Shown here: piece by piece, positions 34,180 to 44,799 of the stretch
Numbering within the stretch: position 1 is the first letter of the stretch
Layout: each line of letters starts with the position of its first letter
DNA from: Lamellibrachia columna
Lineage: Eukaryota > Annelida > Polychaeta > Sabellida > Siboglinidae
Length of the DNA stretch: 64,000 nucleotides
Direction of reading: 5' to 3'
Assembly (NCBI GenBank): GCA_963662155.1
Contig: OY759270.1
Coordinates: 51,753,471 to 51,817,470, forward strand
Notes under the pieces: generated by a model
Databases searched by the model: none
The model's input: only the letters and a program-made list of their open reading frames with translations
What the model was told of the DNA's origin: nothing
Program-made: the position numbers and the translations under genes

Positions 34180-34660
34180 AATAGGCGGTACGTAGATGTC
34201 GACGCGAAACGAAATACGTCGAAAGGTTCTCGTTTTTATGCAACGAGGCAATATGCGTCGCATAGCTTACATGCACGGTTACGTTTTTTCCCGCTGCATG
34301 CACGAACTTTCGTCCGCTAGGTTTCAGTCTGCTAGCAGGGTGAAAATACGGGATGGTGTTTCTTTTCGTGAGCGTGGAAAATTCCATGACGTCATTCGAA
34401 TGTTCCAGAAAAGAAGAAGAAAAAGACACGTCTCGGAAAGCGCGTCATAATCGTCAGTATTAAACCGAAGACGACATAATTAAGGTTACTAACCCTAACC
34501 CTAACTGGCAATTGCATAAGTGCAACAGATCGGCGATCTTTGACCTTTCATTAGGGTTAATAACCCTACAGGGTCCGTATTAGGGTTCACTACAGACGTC
34601 AGAATTAGGGTTACTAACCCTAACCCTAACTGGCAATCGTATCAGCACAAAAATCGGTGA
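34180..34660. repeat. right-arm extra block with telomere-like runs
   Basis: A diverged second copy of the heat-shock segment (GAATGTTCCAGAA near 34397) is followed by ACTAACCCTAACCCTAAC at 34488-34506 and again near 34609-34628, with TTAGGGTTA nearby. Only a short CCCTAACCCTAAA remains opposite, near 25402. The runs resemble the common animal telomere repeat TTAGGG. Confidence 0.7.
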
Positions 34661-35660
34661 CCTTTGACCTTCGACCTTGCCCCGCAGCGCCGTCTAGTAA
34701 TCGTATCAGCGCAAAACAATGCCCCAAAACAAGATGGCAGCCTCCATAGAGCGGTCACGTGATATGCAAACGAGGAACTGTGACGTTGTAGCAGCGCCTC
34801 CTGGTGACCGTATCATCGCAAAACAACATGGCAGTAAAACAAGATGGCGGCATGTATAGAGAAGTCACGTGATATACAAATGAGGAACTGTGACGTCATA
34901 AGTCACGTGACGGCTGTCGACCAATCAGAACAGCCGAAACTAGGTCACAAACCGTCGATACAATTGACCTGTAGCTCCCCCTGGTGACGGTTTCATTACA
35001 AAACGGTGTAATTTATGCAAATTTATGTAAATTTATGCAAATGAGCTGTGACGTCATAGGTCACGTGACGGCTCTCGACCAATCATATCAGTCGAAACTA
35101 GGTCACAAACCGTCGATACAATTCACCGGTAGCGCCCCTTTGATGACGGTTTCACCACAAAAGGCTCTCGACCAATCAGAACAGTCAAAACTAAGTCACA
35201 AACCGTCGACACAATTGACCCGTAGCGCCCCCTGGTGACGGTTTCACTACAAAAGGGTGCAATATATGCTAATTTATGCTAATTTATGCAAATATAGGCG
35301 TCATAGGTCACGTGACGGCTCTCGACCAATCAGAATGAGTACCTGTGGCGCCCCTGGTGACAGTATGACCGCAAAGGAGTGCGATTTTTTTTTTTTATGC
35401 TAATTTATGCAAATAGCTGTGACGTCATAGGTCACGTGATGGTTCTCGACCAATCAGATCCATCGACACAATTACCCCCCGTGGCGCCCCTGGTGGTGAA
35501 ACTGCTCTCGACCAATCAGAATGAGCCCCAAATCTGCCCATTTGAGCGATAATAGGGTATTATACGGTGGCGCCTCTAGCGGCAATAAGCGCACGACCAA
35601 TCAGAACGCTCCATTTCAAATTTCAACCAATCAGAATGAGCCCCAAATCTGCCCATTTTT
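34661..35660. promoter_or_regulatory. right-arm array of regulatory-motif units
   Basis: Mirror of 24440-25400. It has CCAATCAGA, CACGTG, TGACGTCA, ATGCAAAT and GCGCCCCCTGGTGAC (minus-strand CTCF-like), in repeated units at about 34740, 34870, 35050, 35230 and 35420. Confidence 0.6.
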
Positions 35661-35690
35661 GGAGGATTGAAAAACTCCTACATACTACTG

Positions 35691-35694
35691 ACCT
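35691..35694. other. target-site duplication ACCT (right)
   Basis: Directly follows the ACATACTACTG terminus and matches 24414-24417. Confidence 0.65.
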
Positions 35695-35799
35695 CCTTTT
35701 AGTTCCGGTTTAGATTAAAATGTTGGTTGGTTTTTCGATTAGTTTCTGTGACAAGGTGCAGAGGTGCATTTCGGTTTACGCCAAAAGAACCAACGTTTA

Positions 35800-36050
35800 A
35801 AGTTATGATGTGGAGGGGGGCAGGACGTGCCGAGGTCAGAATGGAGGAGGCAATATAAATGGAGCCAACGGCGGTGGGGAGAGTTAAGGAAGAGATTTCA
35901 GAAGAGTTTGGAGTAGCAGTAGGCTTCATACAGGGAAGTGCCCTGAACCTCCTTATTAATTTTGATGATGAACCTGATCAATGGAAAGGTGTCAGCACAT
36001 GAAGTACCGAGTACTCTATGCGGATGACCTGACAGTGGTGGCAGAGAGCA
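35800..36050 (+). mobile_element. LINE relic, RT part (left piece)
   Basis: Reads, with frameshifts, through GVAVGFIQGSALNLL and then a catalytic LYADDLTVVAESK near 36010. It breaks off at a GTGC microsatellite and appears to resume at about 37960. Confidence 0.7.
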
Positions 36051-36052
36051 AA

Positions 36053-36079
36053 ACGTGCATCCGTGCGTGCGTGCATGTG

Positions 36080-36143
<64 letters not shown>

Positions 36144-36145
36144 AC
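36053..36145. repeat. GCGT microsatellite (left copy)
   Basis: GTGC repeats followed by GACCGAGCGAGTATCTAACT. The same composite recurs at 37823-37925. Confidence 0.92.
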
Positions 36146-36718
36146 CGAGCGAGTATCTAACTATGCTTAATTCCAGTTACTTACTAACTTACTTATTATC
36201 TTCATGCCGTGTGGCACATAAGGCTCGCACAAGATCTCGCCAGACCCCTCTGTCTTTGGCTCTCCTTGCTGCTGTGCCCCATGTCAACCCAACAGCCTTC
36301 AGTGTCTCGTCCACCGTTTCGTCGCCACAGTGCTTTCGGCCTGCCTCTTTTTCTGCTTCCTTCTGGCGCCCAGGTTGGCGCTGTTTTTGCTGGCAGATCG
36401 TTGTTCATCCTGTAGACATATCCAAGCCATGTCCACCTTCTCTTTTTTCAGGATGAGGCAGATGTGTTGTTGTTTTGTTGCTTGGTGGAGTCTGGTGTTG
36501 GAGATGGCCTCGGGCCAGTACACTTTCAGTAGATTCTGAATGTGGTCGTTTGGGAGTATACCGAGGATCTCCATAGCAGCTGTAGATTTGACAAATGCTG
36601 ACCTGGCTTTTCCCAATCGTGTTTTTATGTATTCTTCTGCATCTCCTTGGAGACTGATGATGCTGCCCAGGTAAGTGAACTTGTTGACCGAGTCGATGAT
36701 TGCTGATCACGATAGTTT

Positions 36719-37312
36719 GTTGTGTCAGGTTGTTTTGTCAGGTTGTTGTATCAGGTTGTTGTGTCAGGTTGCTGTGTCACGTTGTTGTGTCACGTTGTTG
36801 TGTCAGGTTGTTGTGTCAGGTTGCTGTGTCAGGTTGCTGTGTCAGGTTGTTGTGTCAGGTTGCTGTGTCAGGTTGCTGTGTCAGGTTGCTGTGTCAGGTT
36901 GCTGTGTCAGGTTGCTGTGTCAGGTTGCTGTGTCAGGTTGTTGTGTCAGGTTGTTGTGTCAGGTTGCTGTGTCAGGTTGCTGTGTCAGGTTGCTGTGTCA
37001 GGTTGCTGTGTCAGGTTGTTGTGTCAGGTTGTTGTGTCAGGTTGTTGTGTCAGGTTGTTGCGTCAGGTTGTTGTGTCAGGTTGTTGTGTCAGGTTGTTGC
37101 GTCAGGTTGTTGCGTCAGGTTGTTGCGTCAGGTTGCTGTGTCAGGTTGCTGTGTCAGGTTGTTGTGTCAGGTTGTTGTGTCAGGTTGTTGTGTCATGTTG
37201 TTGTGTCAGGTTGTTGTGTCAGGTTACTGCGTCAGGTTGTTGTGTCAGGTTGTTGTGTCAGGTTGCTGTGTCAGGTTGTTGTGTCAGGTTGCTGTATCAG
37301 GTTGTTGTTTGT
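36719..37312. repeat. 13-bp minisatellite, about 45 copies
   Basis: Units of GTTGTTGTGTCAG or GTTGCTGTGTCAG. It sits inside the minus-strand LINE between its RT and C-terminal parts, so it grew after LINE insertion. All plus-strand frames stay open. Confidence 0.95.
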
Positions 37313-37504
37313 TAATACTTTTATCTGTTTGGCATTGACTGAGAGACCAATGGAACTGGCTTGTTGCTCTAGGCTGCTTGTTTTCCTCTGTACCTGGTCT
37401 CGGGTGTGAGAGGGCAGAGCGAGGTCAGCTGTATATATTAGATCTTAGAGTGAAGCGCAAAGGTTCCGTCTGATGCCCGTCCGCTGTTGGTTGATCATGT
37501 TTTT

Positions 37505-37662
37505 GTTGCCCAGTCGATGGCTGGGGTGAATAGAAACGATGACATGACACATCCTTGTTGCCCAGTCGATGGCTAGGGTGAATAGAAAAGATGACATGAC
37601 ACATCCTTGTTGCCCAGTCGATGGCTTGGGTGAATAGAAACGATGACATGACACATCCTTGT
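37505..37662. repeat. three-copy tandem repeat inside LINE RT
   Basis: GTTGCCCAGTCGATGGCTGG plus GGTGAATAGAAACGATGACATGACACATCCTT, three times. It duplicates the RT segment following GVRQGC. Confidence 0.88.
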
Positions 37663-37822
37663 CGGACACCGGGTTTTACAGTGAATTTGGATGTTGAGTT
37701 TCCGACACTACAGGAGAATTTCCTGTAGAAGATCTGGATGAGTTTCACCAGCTTTTCTGGAATTCCATAGTGCCCCAGGATTTTCCAAAGGCTCTCCCTG
37801 TGCACACTGTCGAATACACATA

Positions 37823-37824
37823 CG

Positions 37825-37872
<48 letters not shown>

Positions 37873-37925
37873 TGTGTGTGCGATCGAGCGAGTATCTAAC
37901 TATATGCTTAATTCCAGCTACATGT
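37823..37925. repeat. GCGT microsatellite plus flank (right copy)
   Basis: GTGC repeats followed by GCGATCGAGCGAGTATCTAA and TATATGCTTAATTCCAGCTA, matching 36121-36180 almost exactly. Confidence 0.9.
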
Positions 37926-37959
37926 AATATCATTATACAGTTGTCACTATCTAAGTTAT

Positions 37960-38350
37960 TGGTATAACATTGCTTCAGACATTATACGAATGGTATAACA
38001 GACAGCACTGCCTCCGAACGTACCTGAAGAAGATCGGTGGGAATAGGATGCGATCCTACAGACAGCTGCCGATGGAAAGAAGATGAAGCATGTTGACAGT
38101 TTCGTGTAGTTTGGGAACTGTGTATCAGGAAGGATGGAGTAGCAACGAGGTGCACATGATTGTGCTAGCAGTAGCAGCACCATGGAGGAGTGTGGAAGGT
38201 ATTATATGGGACAGAACGTTGAAGAAGCAGCTAAAGTGAAAGTGTTTTATGCATATTTAATACGAATGTGTAGACTGGAAGGAGGTGGTAGAATGAAGGT
38301 GGCTAATGTACGAGAAGATATTGAAATGAGTGATAATGAAAGTAGCTGTG
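37960..38350 (+). mobile_element. LINE relic, C-terminal part (right piece)
   Basis: Reads, across frameshifts, KKMKHVDSF, a degraded YLG-type segment and KVKVFYAYLIRM, the usual order downstream of an LYADD box. It is probably the continuation of 35800-36050. Confidence 0.6.
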
Positions 38351-38373
38351 ATGGGCGAGCAGAGTTGAAGGCC

Positions 38374-38376
<3 letters not shown>

Positions 38377-38438
<62 letters not shown>
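38377..38438. repeat. TA microsatellite
   Basis: About 31 pure TA units. Confidence 0.97.
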
Positions 38439-38439
<1 letters not shown>

Positions 38440-39193
38440 CGTAGAAAACTAGAAGAGAATGGTAGAAGAATAAGACCAAAATGGTGGAAGGATCCGCATA
38501 CATAATTGTACCTCTAATTGCATACGTATTGTAGTGTACTAATAAACCCTACTTATGTGTAGGCCACCCTAATAAGAGATGTGACTATGAGTTTTGCGAA
38601 CGACCCTACACTGACGCGGGTCAAAGGGCACACCGCCCTCGGGACTCTGTGTTTTCCGCCAGCTGTGCCCGTGACTATTCCTGTTGTCTTATATCCGTGA
38701 ATTCATTCAACAGCGAGGTATGTTGGTGCATGTATGTTATATCCTAGTGAACGTTCTTTATAATTCTGCTGTCAGTGTCAAGTAAACAAAAGGTTTACGT
38801 CGACAGATCAATCAGCTGTTGCATTTGGGTTTGCTGGTTTCTTGGGATTTAATCGTGGCTGACAACTGTGTTGCTGTCTTCGCGGTTGTTCCGTGGTCAT
38901 TATTTCAATTTCAACCCAGTCTAGTTCGACAAGTTCAACTGTTGTAGATAATTAACCTGTTACAGAAACGCTGACTGGTTCCAGACAAGTTGAGTGTCAT
39001 ACTGGATATGGTCAATGCCGAAAGGCATGTCTGTCTGGCAGTCAGGGAATACGTATTTGCCTGGGAATTGGCTAGCGTCATGGTATACATTACAGAGTGA
39101 CCACACAATATGACCAGTTACTGCACACCTTACCCCCAATAAACAGCATGGTGACTTAGGGGGGAGGGGTAGAACACCGTTCATCCTCCAGCG
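38439..39193. other. unassigned DNA
   Basis: No gene recognised. A stretch near 38560-38595 (TAGGCCACCCTAATAAGAGA...) has a diverged copy at 46282-46318, so it belongs to an unnamed dispersed repeat. Confidence 0.4.
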
Positions 39194-40036
39194 GTGTGCA
39201 GATCAGTGGCACCAAATTGCCAACTAAATCGAAGAACAATACCTCTTCGGTGGACAGAGCTGCTGTTTTGTCGAACCGGGCCGAAAAACCCAATGGATCT
39301 ATTCGGTGCAAGGCCAAACCACCTAAGCTGCAGCCTCTCCTCAGTTGGCAGAGCCACGGTTTTGCCGAGTCACGCCGACAAGCCCAGTCGACCTAATCGG
39401 CGTAAGGCCAAACAACCTAGACCAAAGGACAACACCTGCTCAGTTGGTAGAGCCACTGTATTGCCGAGCCATGCCGACAAACCCAGTCGACCTAGACCAA
39501 AGGACAGAACCTCCTCAGTTGACAAAGCCACAGTCTTGCCGAAACAGTCAACCAACCCAACCATTCGACCTATTCGGCCCAATGCCAAACCACCTAGGCT
39601 GGAGGACAGCACCTCCTCAGTTACCAGAGCCACTGTCCTACCGAGACCACCGGTCAACATTCCCGGTCGACCTAATCGGCTTGATGCCAGCCTGAACGAC
39701 TCATGGAACAAATTGGGTGTTACCAGAGTAGCCAGTCTGACAGCTGTGACGACACAGCTCTTCATTTCCCTGAGCCAGGCGACACGTGTCACTGATGCAG
39801 TGGATGTTCGCGGGGCTGCAGGTGGAGGCATGTTAAACGTATCTAGTGCTGACAGAGCTTCAGATGTAGAGACAGCCAGCACTGCAACGTATGATGAGCT
39901 AGCTAGGTATGCAAGGCCGAGAAACAGTCCATTTCATGGCAAAGCTGTATCACATGGAGTGCACAGGAATGTCGCAGTGTCATGTTGCCGCATACATGGC
40001 CACTCCACTCATGTGATGGCCACTCCAATCATGTGA
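39194..40036 (+). CDS. unrecognised proline-rich repeat ORF, possibly a pseudogene
   Basis: A 280-codon plus-strand frame. Residues about 50-170 hold three to four repeats of about 27-32 residues (SSVGRATVLPSHADKPSRP, then NRRKAKQPRPKDN), basic and rich in Pro, Ser and Arg. A fifth, upstream repeat (TSSVDRAAVLSNRAEKP) lies in another frame at 39230-39330, so a frameshift separates it from the rest. Repeat identity is better at the amino-acid level than expected for a plain minisatellite, which hints at past coding. The C-terminal half (SLSQATRVTDAVDVRG...) has no recognised domain. There is no signal peptide or transmembrane segment. I do not recognise the family. It could be a retroelement gag-like relic, a host pseudogene, or chance. 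Confidence 0.25.
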   Translation: MCRSVAPNCQLNRRTIPLRWTELLFCRTGPKNPMDLFGARPNHLSCSLSSVGRATVLPSHADKPSRPNRRKAKQPRPKDNTCSVGRATVLPSHADKPSRPRPKDRTSSVDKATVLPKQSTNPTIRPIRPNAKPPRLEDSTSSVTRATVLPRPPVNIPGRPNRLDASLNDSWNKLGVTRVASLTAVTTQLFISLSQATRVTDAVDVRGAAGGGMLNVSSADRASDVETASTATYDELARYARPRNSPFHGKAVSHGVHRNVAVSCCRIHGHSTHVMATPIM

Positions 40037-40141
40037 TGGCCACTCCAATCATGTGATGGCCACTCCAATCATGTGATGGCCACTCCAATCATGTGATGGC
40101 CACTCCAATCATGTGATGGCCACTCCACTCCAATCATGTGA
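39999..40141. repeat. 20-bp minisatellite, about seven copies
   Basis: GGCCACTCCAATCATGTGAT units. Confidence 0.93.
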
Positions 40142-40297
40142 TGGGCACTGTAAATGTTTCGCTCGTGACTGCGCAACTGGTATGTCTGACTAGTTCCTCG
40201 TGGGAATATGCCGACCCCCAGCATTACTGCGCGTCATCAAAAAAGCGATGCAGACGCCCAACTGAGGATTTGCACGGTCAACGCACAAACACTGTAC

Positions 40298-42080
40298 CAG
40301 TTACACTCGCCATGTACCTCACCGGTTAGTGCTAACTCTCTAGGACACCGACAGTTACACTCGCCATGTACCTCACCGGTTAGTGCGAACTGTCTAGACC
40401 ACCGGCAGTTACACTCGCCATGTACCTCACCGGTTAGTGCTAACTGTCTAGACCACCGGCAGTTACACTCGCCATGTACCTCACCGGTTAGTGCTAACTG
40501 TCTAAAACACCGACAGTTACACTCGCCATATACCTCACCGGTTAGTGCTAACTGTCTAGAACACCGGCAGTTACACTCACCAGGTACCTCACTGGTTAGT
40601 GCTAACTGTCTAGAACACCAGGTACCTCACTGGTTAGCGCTAACTGTCTAGAACACCGACAGTTACACTCGCCAGGTACCTCACTGGTTAGTGCTAACTG
40701 TCTAGAACACCGACAGTTACACTCGCCATGTACCTCACCGGTTAGTGCTAACTGTCTAGAACACCAGGTACCTCACTGGTTAGCGCTAACTGTATAGAAC
40801 ACCGACAGTTACACTCGCCAGGTACCTCACTGGTTAGTGCTAACTGTCTAGAACACCGGCAGTTACACTCGCCAGGTACCTCACCGGTTAGTGCTAACTG
40901 TCTAGAACACCGACAGTTACACTCGCCAGGTACCTCACTGGTAAGTGCTAACTGTCTAAAACACCGACAGTTACACTCGCCATGTACCTCACCGGTTAGT
41001 GCTAACTGTCTAGAACACCGGCAGTTACACTCGCCAGGTACCTCTCCGGTTAGTGCTAACTGTCTAGAACACCGGCAGTTACACTCGCCATGTACCTCAC
41101 CGGTTAGTGCTACCTGTCTAGAACACCGGCAGTTACACTCGCCAGGTACCTCACCGGTTAGTGCTAACTGTCTAGAACACCGGCAGTTACACTCGCCATG
41201 TACCTCACCGGTTAGTGCTAACTGTCTAGGACACCGACAGTTACACTCGCCAGGTACCTCACCGGTTAGTGCTAACTGTCTAGTACACCGGCAGTTACAC
41301 TCGCCAGGTGCCTCACCGGTTAGTGCTAACTGTCTAGGACACCGGCAGTTACACTCGCCAGGTGCCTCACCGGTTAGTGCTAACTGTCTAGGACACCGGC
41401 AGTTACACTCGCCAGGTGCCTCACCGGTTAGTGCTAACTGTCTAGGACACCGGCAGTTACACTCGCCAGGTGCCTCACCGGTTAGTGCTAACTGTCTAGG
41501 ACACCGGCAGTTACACTCGCCAGGTAGCTCACCGGTTAGTGCTAACTGTCTAGGACACCGGCAGTTACACTCGCCAGGTACCTCACCGGTTAGTGCTAAC
41601 TGTCTAGGACACCGGCAGTTACACTCGCCAGGTACCTCACCGGTTAGTGCTAACTGTCTAGGACACCGGCAGTTACACTCGCCAGGTACCTCACCGGTTA
41701 GTGCTAACTGTCTAGGACACCGGCAGTTACACTCGCCAGGTACCTCACCGGTTAGTGCTAACTGTCTAGGACACCGGCAGTTACACTCGCCAGGTACCTC
41801 ACCGGTTAGTGCTAACTGTCTAGGACACCGGCAGTTACACTCGCCAGGTACCTCACCGGTTAGTGCTAACTGTCTAGGACACCGGCAGTTACACTCGCCA
41901 GGTACCTCACCGGTTAGTGCTAACTGTCTAGGACACCGGCAGTTACACTCGCCAGGTACCTCACCGGTTAGTGCTAACTGTCTAGGACACCGGCAGTTAC
42001 ACTCGCCAGGTACCTCACCGGTTAGTGCTAACTGTCTAGTACACCGGCAGTTACACTCGCCAGGTACCTCACCGGCTAGG
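40298..42080. repeat. 54-bp satellite, about 33 copies
   Basis: Units CAGTTACACTCGCCAGGTAC, then CTCACCGGTTAGTGCTAACT, then GTCTAGGACACCGG. The right two thirds is almost homogeneous, while the left third carries several variants and two shortened units (around 40611 and 40761). GTTAGTGCTAAC is self-complementary. Because 54 is 18 codons, the minus strand stays open for 478 codons (40748-42184) as an 18-residue Cys-containing repeat (LALTGEVPGECNCRCPRQ). I see no evidence that it is a gene. Confidence 0.95.
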
Positions 42081-42558
42081 GACACTAGTAGAAGGAGACC
42101 GAAGCCGTCGGTGCTATGAACAAAGCCTTTTATTAAAAAGAATAAACTCCATGGCATTTCTTTATTACGCACGATCACGTCCATGTTTGCAGCTGTGCAG
42201 GGTGCGAGCGGTCAAGCGTTGATTACGCAACATCAGATGGGAGGGCAGCTATTCAGCTAGCGAGCTGCCGACCGTCACAGTAAGACTCTGTGTTAAGAAT
42301 AGCTAAACACATGGCTAGCGAATGTTGATGGCTTGGTGTGCTTCATGACTATGCATCGTCATTTTGCGATGTGCTTTATTTGTAAGCATACTATGTTTCA
42401 CATATGGCTGTGAATGTTTGCGATTATGCGTCAATGTGCTTTATTGTAAACATACTATGTTCACATATGGTTCCGAATGTTTGATACTATGATTTAGGCT
42501 GCTTCATTTGTGTGGCTTAAATTTACGTGGCTTACAAAATGGCAGAGAAAATAACTTG
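42081..42558. other. unassigned DNA
   Basis: Contains a small repeat of GTGCTTTATTTGTAAACATACTATGTTTCACATATGG type (two copies, 42370-42410 and 42432-42470). No gene recognised. Confidence 0.4.
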
Positions 42559-42735
42559 TCCAAAACTTGATGGTGATAGCTCGTGAGAACAAAACTTGAT
42601 GGTGATAGTTCGTGAGAACAAAACTTGATGGTGATAGCTCGTGAGAACAAAACTTGATGGTGATAGCTCGTGAGAAAAAACTTGATGGTGATAGTTCGTG
42701 AGAACAAAACTTGATGGTGATAGCTCGTGAGAAAA
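42559..42735. repeat. 29-bp minisatellite, about six copies
   Basis: AAAACTTGATGGTGATAGCT plus CGTGAGAAC units. Unrelated to the 29-bp satellite of the foldback element. Confidence 0.93.
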
Positions 42736-42779
42736 AACAATCACAGAAAAGGATCAAATTCAACAGGCAGAAGTATCGT

Positions 42780-44277
42780 TAAAGCAATCCATGTCTTCGT
42801 GGAGGCGACATGCATACCACGTGGAGCGATTGTTGTGTGATTCCGACGATATTGACTGCATTCGGAAGGAACGCGATGTGCTCTTCAATTCGACTTGTAG
42901 CGCGGTACATGATTACAGTCGTAAGGTTTCGGAGGATGCTATGAAACCATTTCGAAACAAATTGAAGTGATCGATGTCGGCCATCAGACACTTTCGACGC
43001 ACATTTCGGCGCGCATTCAAGATTACTAACTTCGACTGGAAGTCGCCCGATTCCAAATCGGACATCGCGCATTTCCAAATCGTCATGCACTTTCAGTCTC
43101 AAACAGTAGCAAACTGGCAGAGGCTGCTGCTGAAGCAGCCGCCTTGAAAGAAAAACTTAAATTCCTCGAAATAGAATCTCATTAGAGACACGAGTTAGAA
43201 AAAAAACCAGCACGAGTTACAAAAAACTCACACGATGAAAGAGATCAAATGGCTTAAGCTCGCGTAGAGGCCATTTCAAAGTTCGAAGCGCTGTCTAACC
43301 ATTCCGACACCCCACTTGACTTACCAGAAAACATGGTAATCTCAACGAATAAATGTGTACTCAACAATTTAATCCACAAAGTGGTGAGTTCATTCCTGTT
43401 CGAACATTGTCTGAAACTATTAAATCGAATATTGGAAACATCCAGCCAACCCCACTGAATGTCACTGATCACCGCCATACACACCAGGGGACACGCGCGA
43501 TAAGTTGGACAAATGGCCAAAGATAGCTTCTCGCGACCGAACTGCTTTGTGCGAGTTTACTGATATTTGGAAGCAGTATACGACAGCCATGAGTACATGC
43601 ATTGCTTCAATGTACTCAACGATGACCGTGAGAACCGGAAGTTACTTGGCAAGCTTCCTGACTGGCTGGTTACTAGGTGGGCTCGATTTGTGTCTACTTG
43701 GAAAAGTGGTTGCTTTCCGCCGTTCATCTGATATCGCCTGCGATCCCATCACTTCCTTGCAATCACTGCGTGGACGTGCTGATGCCATCACTTACTTGCA
43801 ATCACTGCGTGGACGTGCTGATGCCATCAAGACAAACACTTACTTGCAATCACTGCGTGGACGTGCTGATGCCATCACTTCCTTGCAATCACTGCGTGGA
43901 CGTGCTGATGCCACCACTTCCTTGCAATCACTGCGTGGACGTGCTGATGCCATCACTTACTTGCAATCACTGCGTGGACGTGCTGATGCCATCAAGACAA
44001 AATATGATCGAAAGAAATATTAAGCATCAAGTTCGTTCTCGACAGACACAAAGATTAAGACACTTGTCAAAGACACTCGCACTGAATGTATCCTTTGTCA
44101 GGGGAATCACCCCTTGGACAACTGCAAAACATTTCTTGCAAGAAAGGAAGACATATGCAATGCAAGAAGGTTTGTGTTTCGGGTGCATGGAGCCAGGCCA
44201 CCGTTCCAAAGAATGCAAAATGCGAAAGAGTTGCAAGATGTATGCGAAACAACACCCCTCGTCCTTGCATGCATGAC
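42780..44277 (+). mobile_element. BEL/Pao retrotransposon gag relic
   Basis: With frameshifts it reads the BEL/Pao gag order: an N-terminal charged region, NDDRENRKLLGKLPDWLVTR, FPPF, and then a Cys/His knuckle region (ECILCQGNHPLDNC, GLCFGCMEPGHRSKECKMRK, ending HPSSLH). It is broken by stops, by a 39-bp minisatellite, and by a LINE piece directly after the last knuckle. No protease, RT, integrase or LTR is found here. Confidence 0.78.
43749..43998. repeat. 39-bp minisatellite inside the gag relic
   Basis: Units CACTTACTTGCAATCACTGC plus GTGGACGTGCTGATGCCAT, about six copies, two with an added AAGACAAA. Confidence 0.92.
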
Positions 44278-44590
44278 ATTAGACGCGAGAAAGATAATAG
44301 AACTAGAGGACATGAGGTAACATTAGTAAAGGATCAGTGTAGATTGGATATCAGGAAGTACTCGTTCTCACAGAGGACAATCAATGAATGGAACAATTTA
44401 TATACAGATTGTGTAACTGCTAGCAGCGTGGATATGTTTAAAAACAAGGTTGAAACATATCTCAGGAGGGTGGATTAGACATAGATTAAAATTGCTGGAC
44501 TCTCGATAAGCCAATGGCTTCTTGTTCACTTGCTATCTGGGCCTTTGCCTTGGATGGCAATCTTATTAAATCTGGTTAAAACCCTAATTG
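44278..44590 (+). mobile_element. CR1-type LINE, extreme 3' end
   Basis: Encodes RLDIRKYSFSQRTINEWN and SVDMFKNKVETYL, then the 3' tail CCAATGGCTTC...GGGCCTTTGCCTTGGATGG. It is the same family as the fragment in LDH2 intron 7, but cleaner. It joins directly to the BEL/Pao relic. Confidence 0.82.
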
Positions 44591-44799
44591 TACAGTTGTG
44601 TAGGCCACATAGAGTTACATAATTAATCATCCCCCTATAAACAAGAGCGATAAGCCAGCTCACTGCATTGAAGCGGGCGTGGACCACTGGCCGGCATTTC
44701 ATTGCACGGCAGAAACAGTTGCATCCACTGCAAGACACATAGGGTAGTACTGTTTATAGTGTGAACATAGCATGTTACAAATAGTTGTCTAACATATGT
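44591..44799. other. dispersed-repeat piece
   Basis: AGAGTTACATAATTAATCATCCCCCTAT (44610-44637) recurs inverted at about 46470-46498. Family unknown. Confidence 0.4.

Larger units (their letters stand above)
36186..37810 (-). mobile_element. RTE/Craig-like LINE inserted in another LINE
   Basis: On the minus strand it reads HRESLWKILGHYGIPEKLV, FSCSVGNSTSKF, GVRQGCVMSSFLF, a degraded catalytic box (YTADLALPSH), FTYLGSII-like sequence and a C-terminus KRGRPKALWRR ... LARSCASLM. It is dead, with frameshifts, a 13-bp satellite inside, and a threefold repeat of about 57 bp at 37505-37660. A TAAGTAAG-type tail lies at its 3' end (36180-36200). Duplicated microsatellite-plus-unique sequence flanks it. 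Confidence 0.82.

Noticed and set aside
36675..37409. ORFs of 197-244 codons (repeated VVSGCCVRLLCQ)
   Set aside because: Produced by the 13-bp minisatellite inside a LINE.
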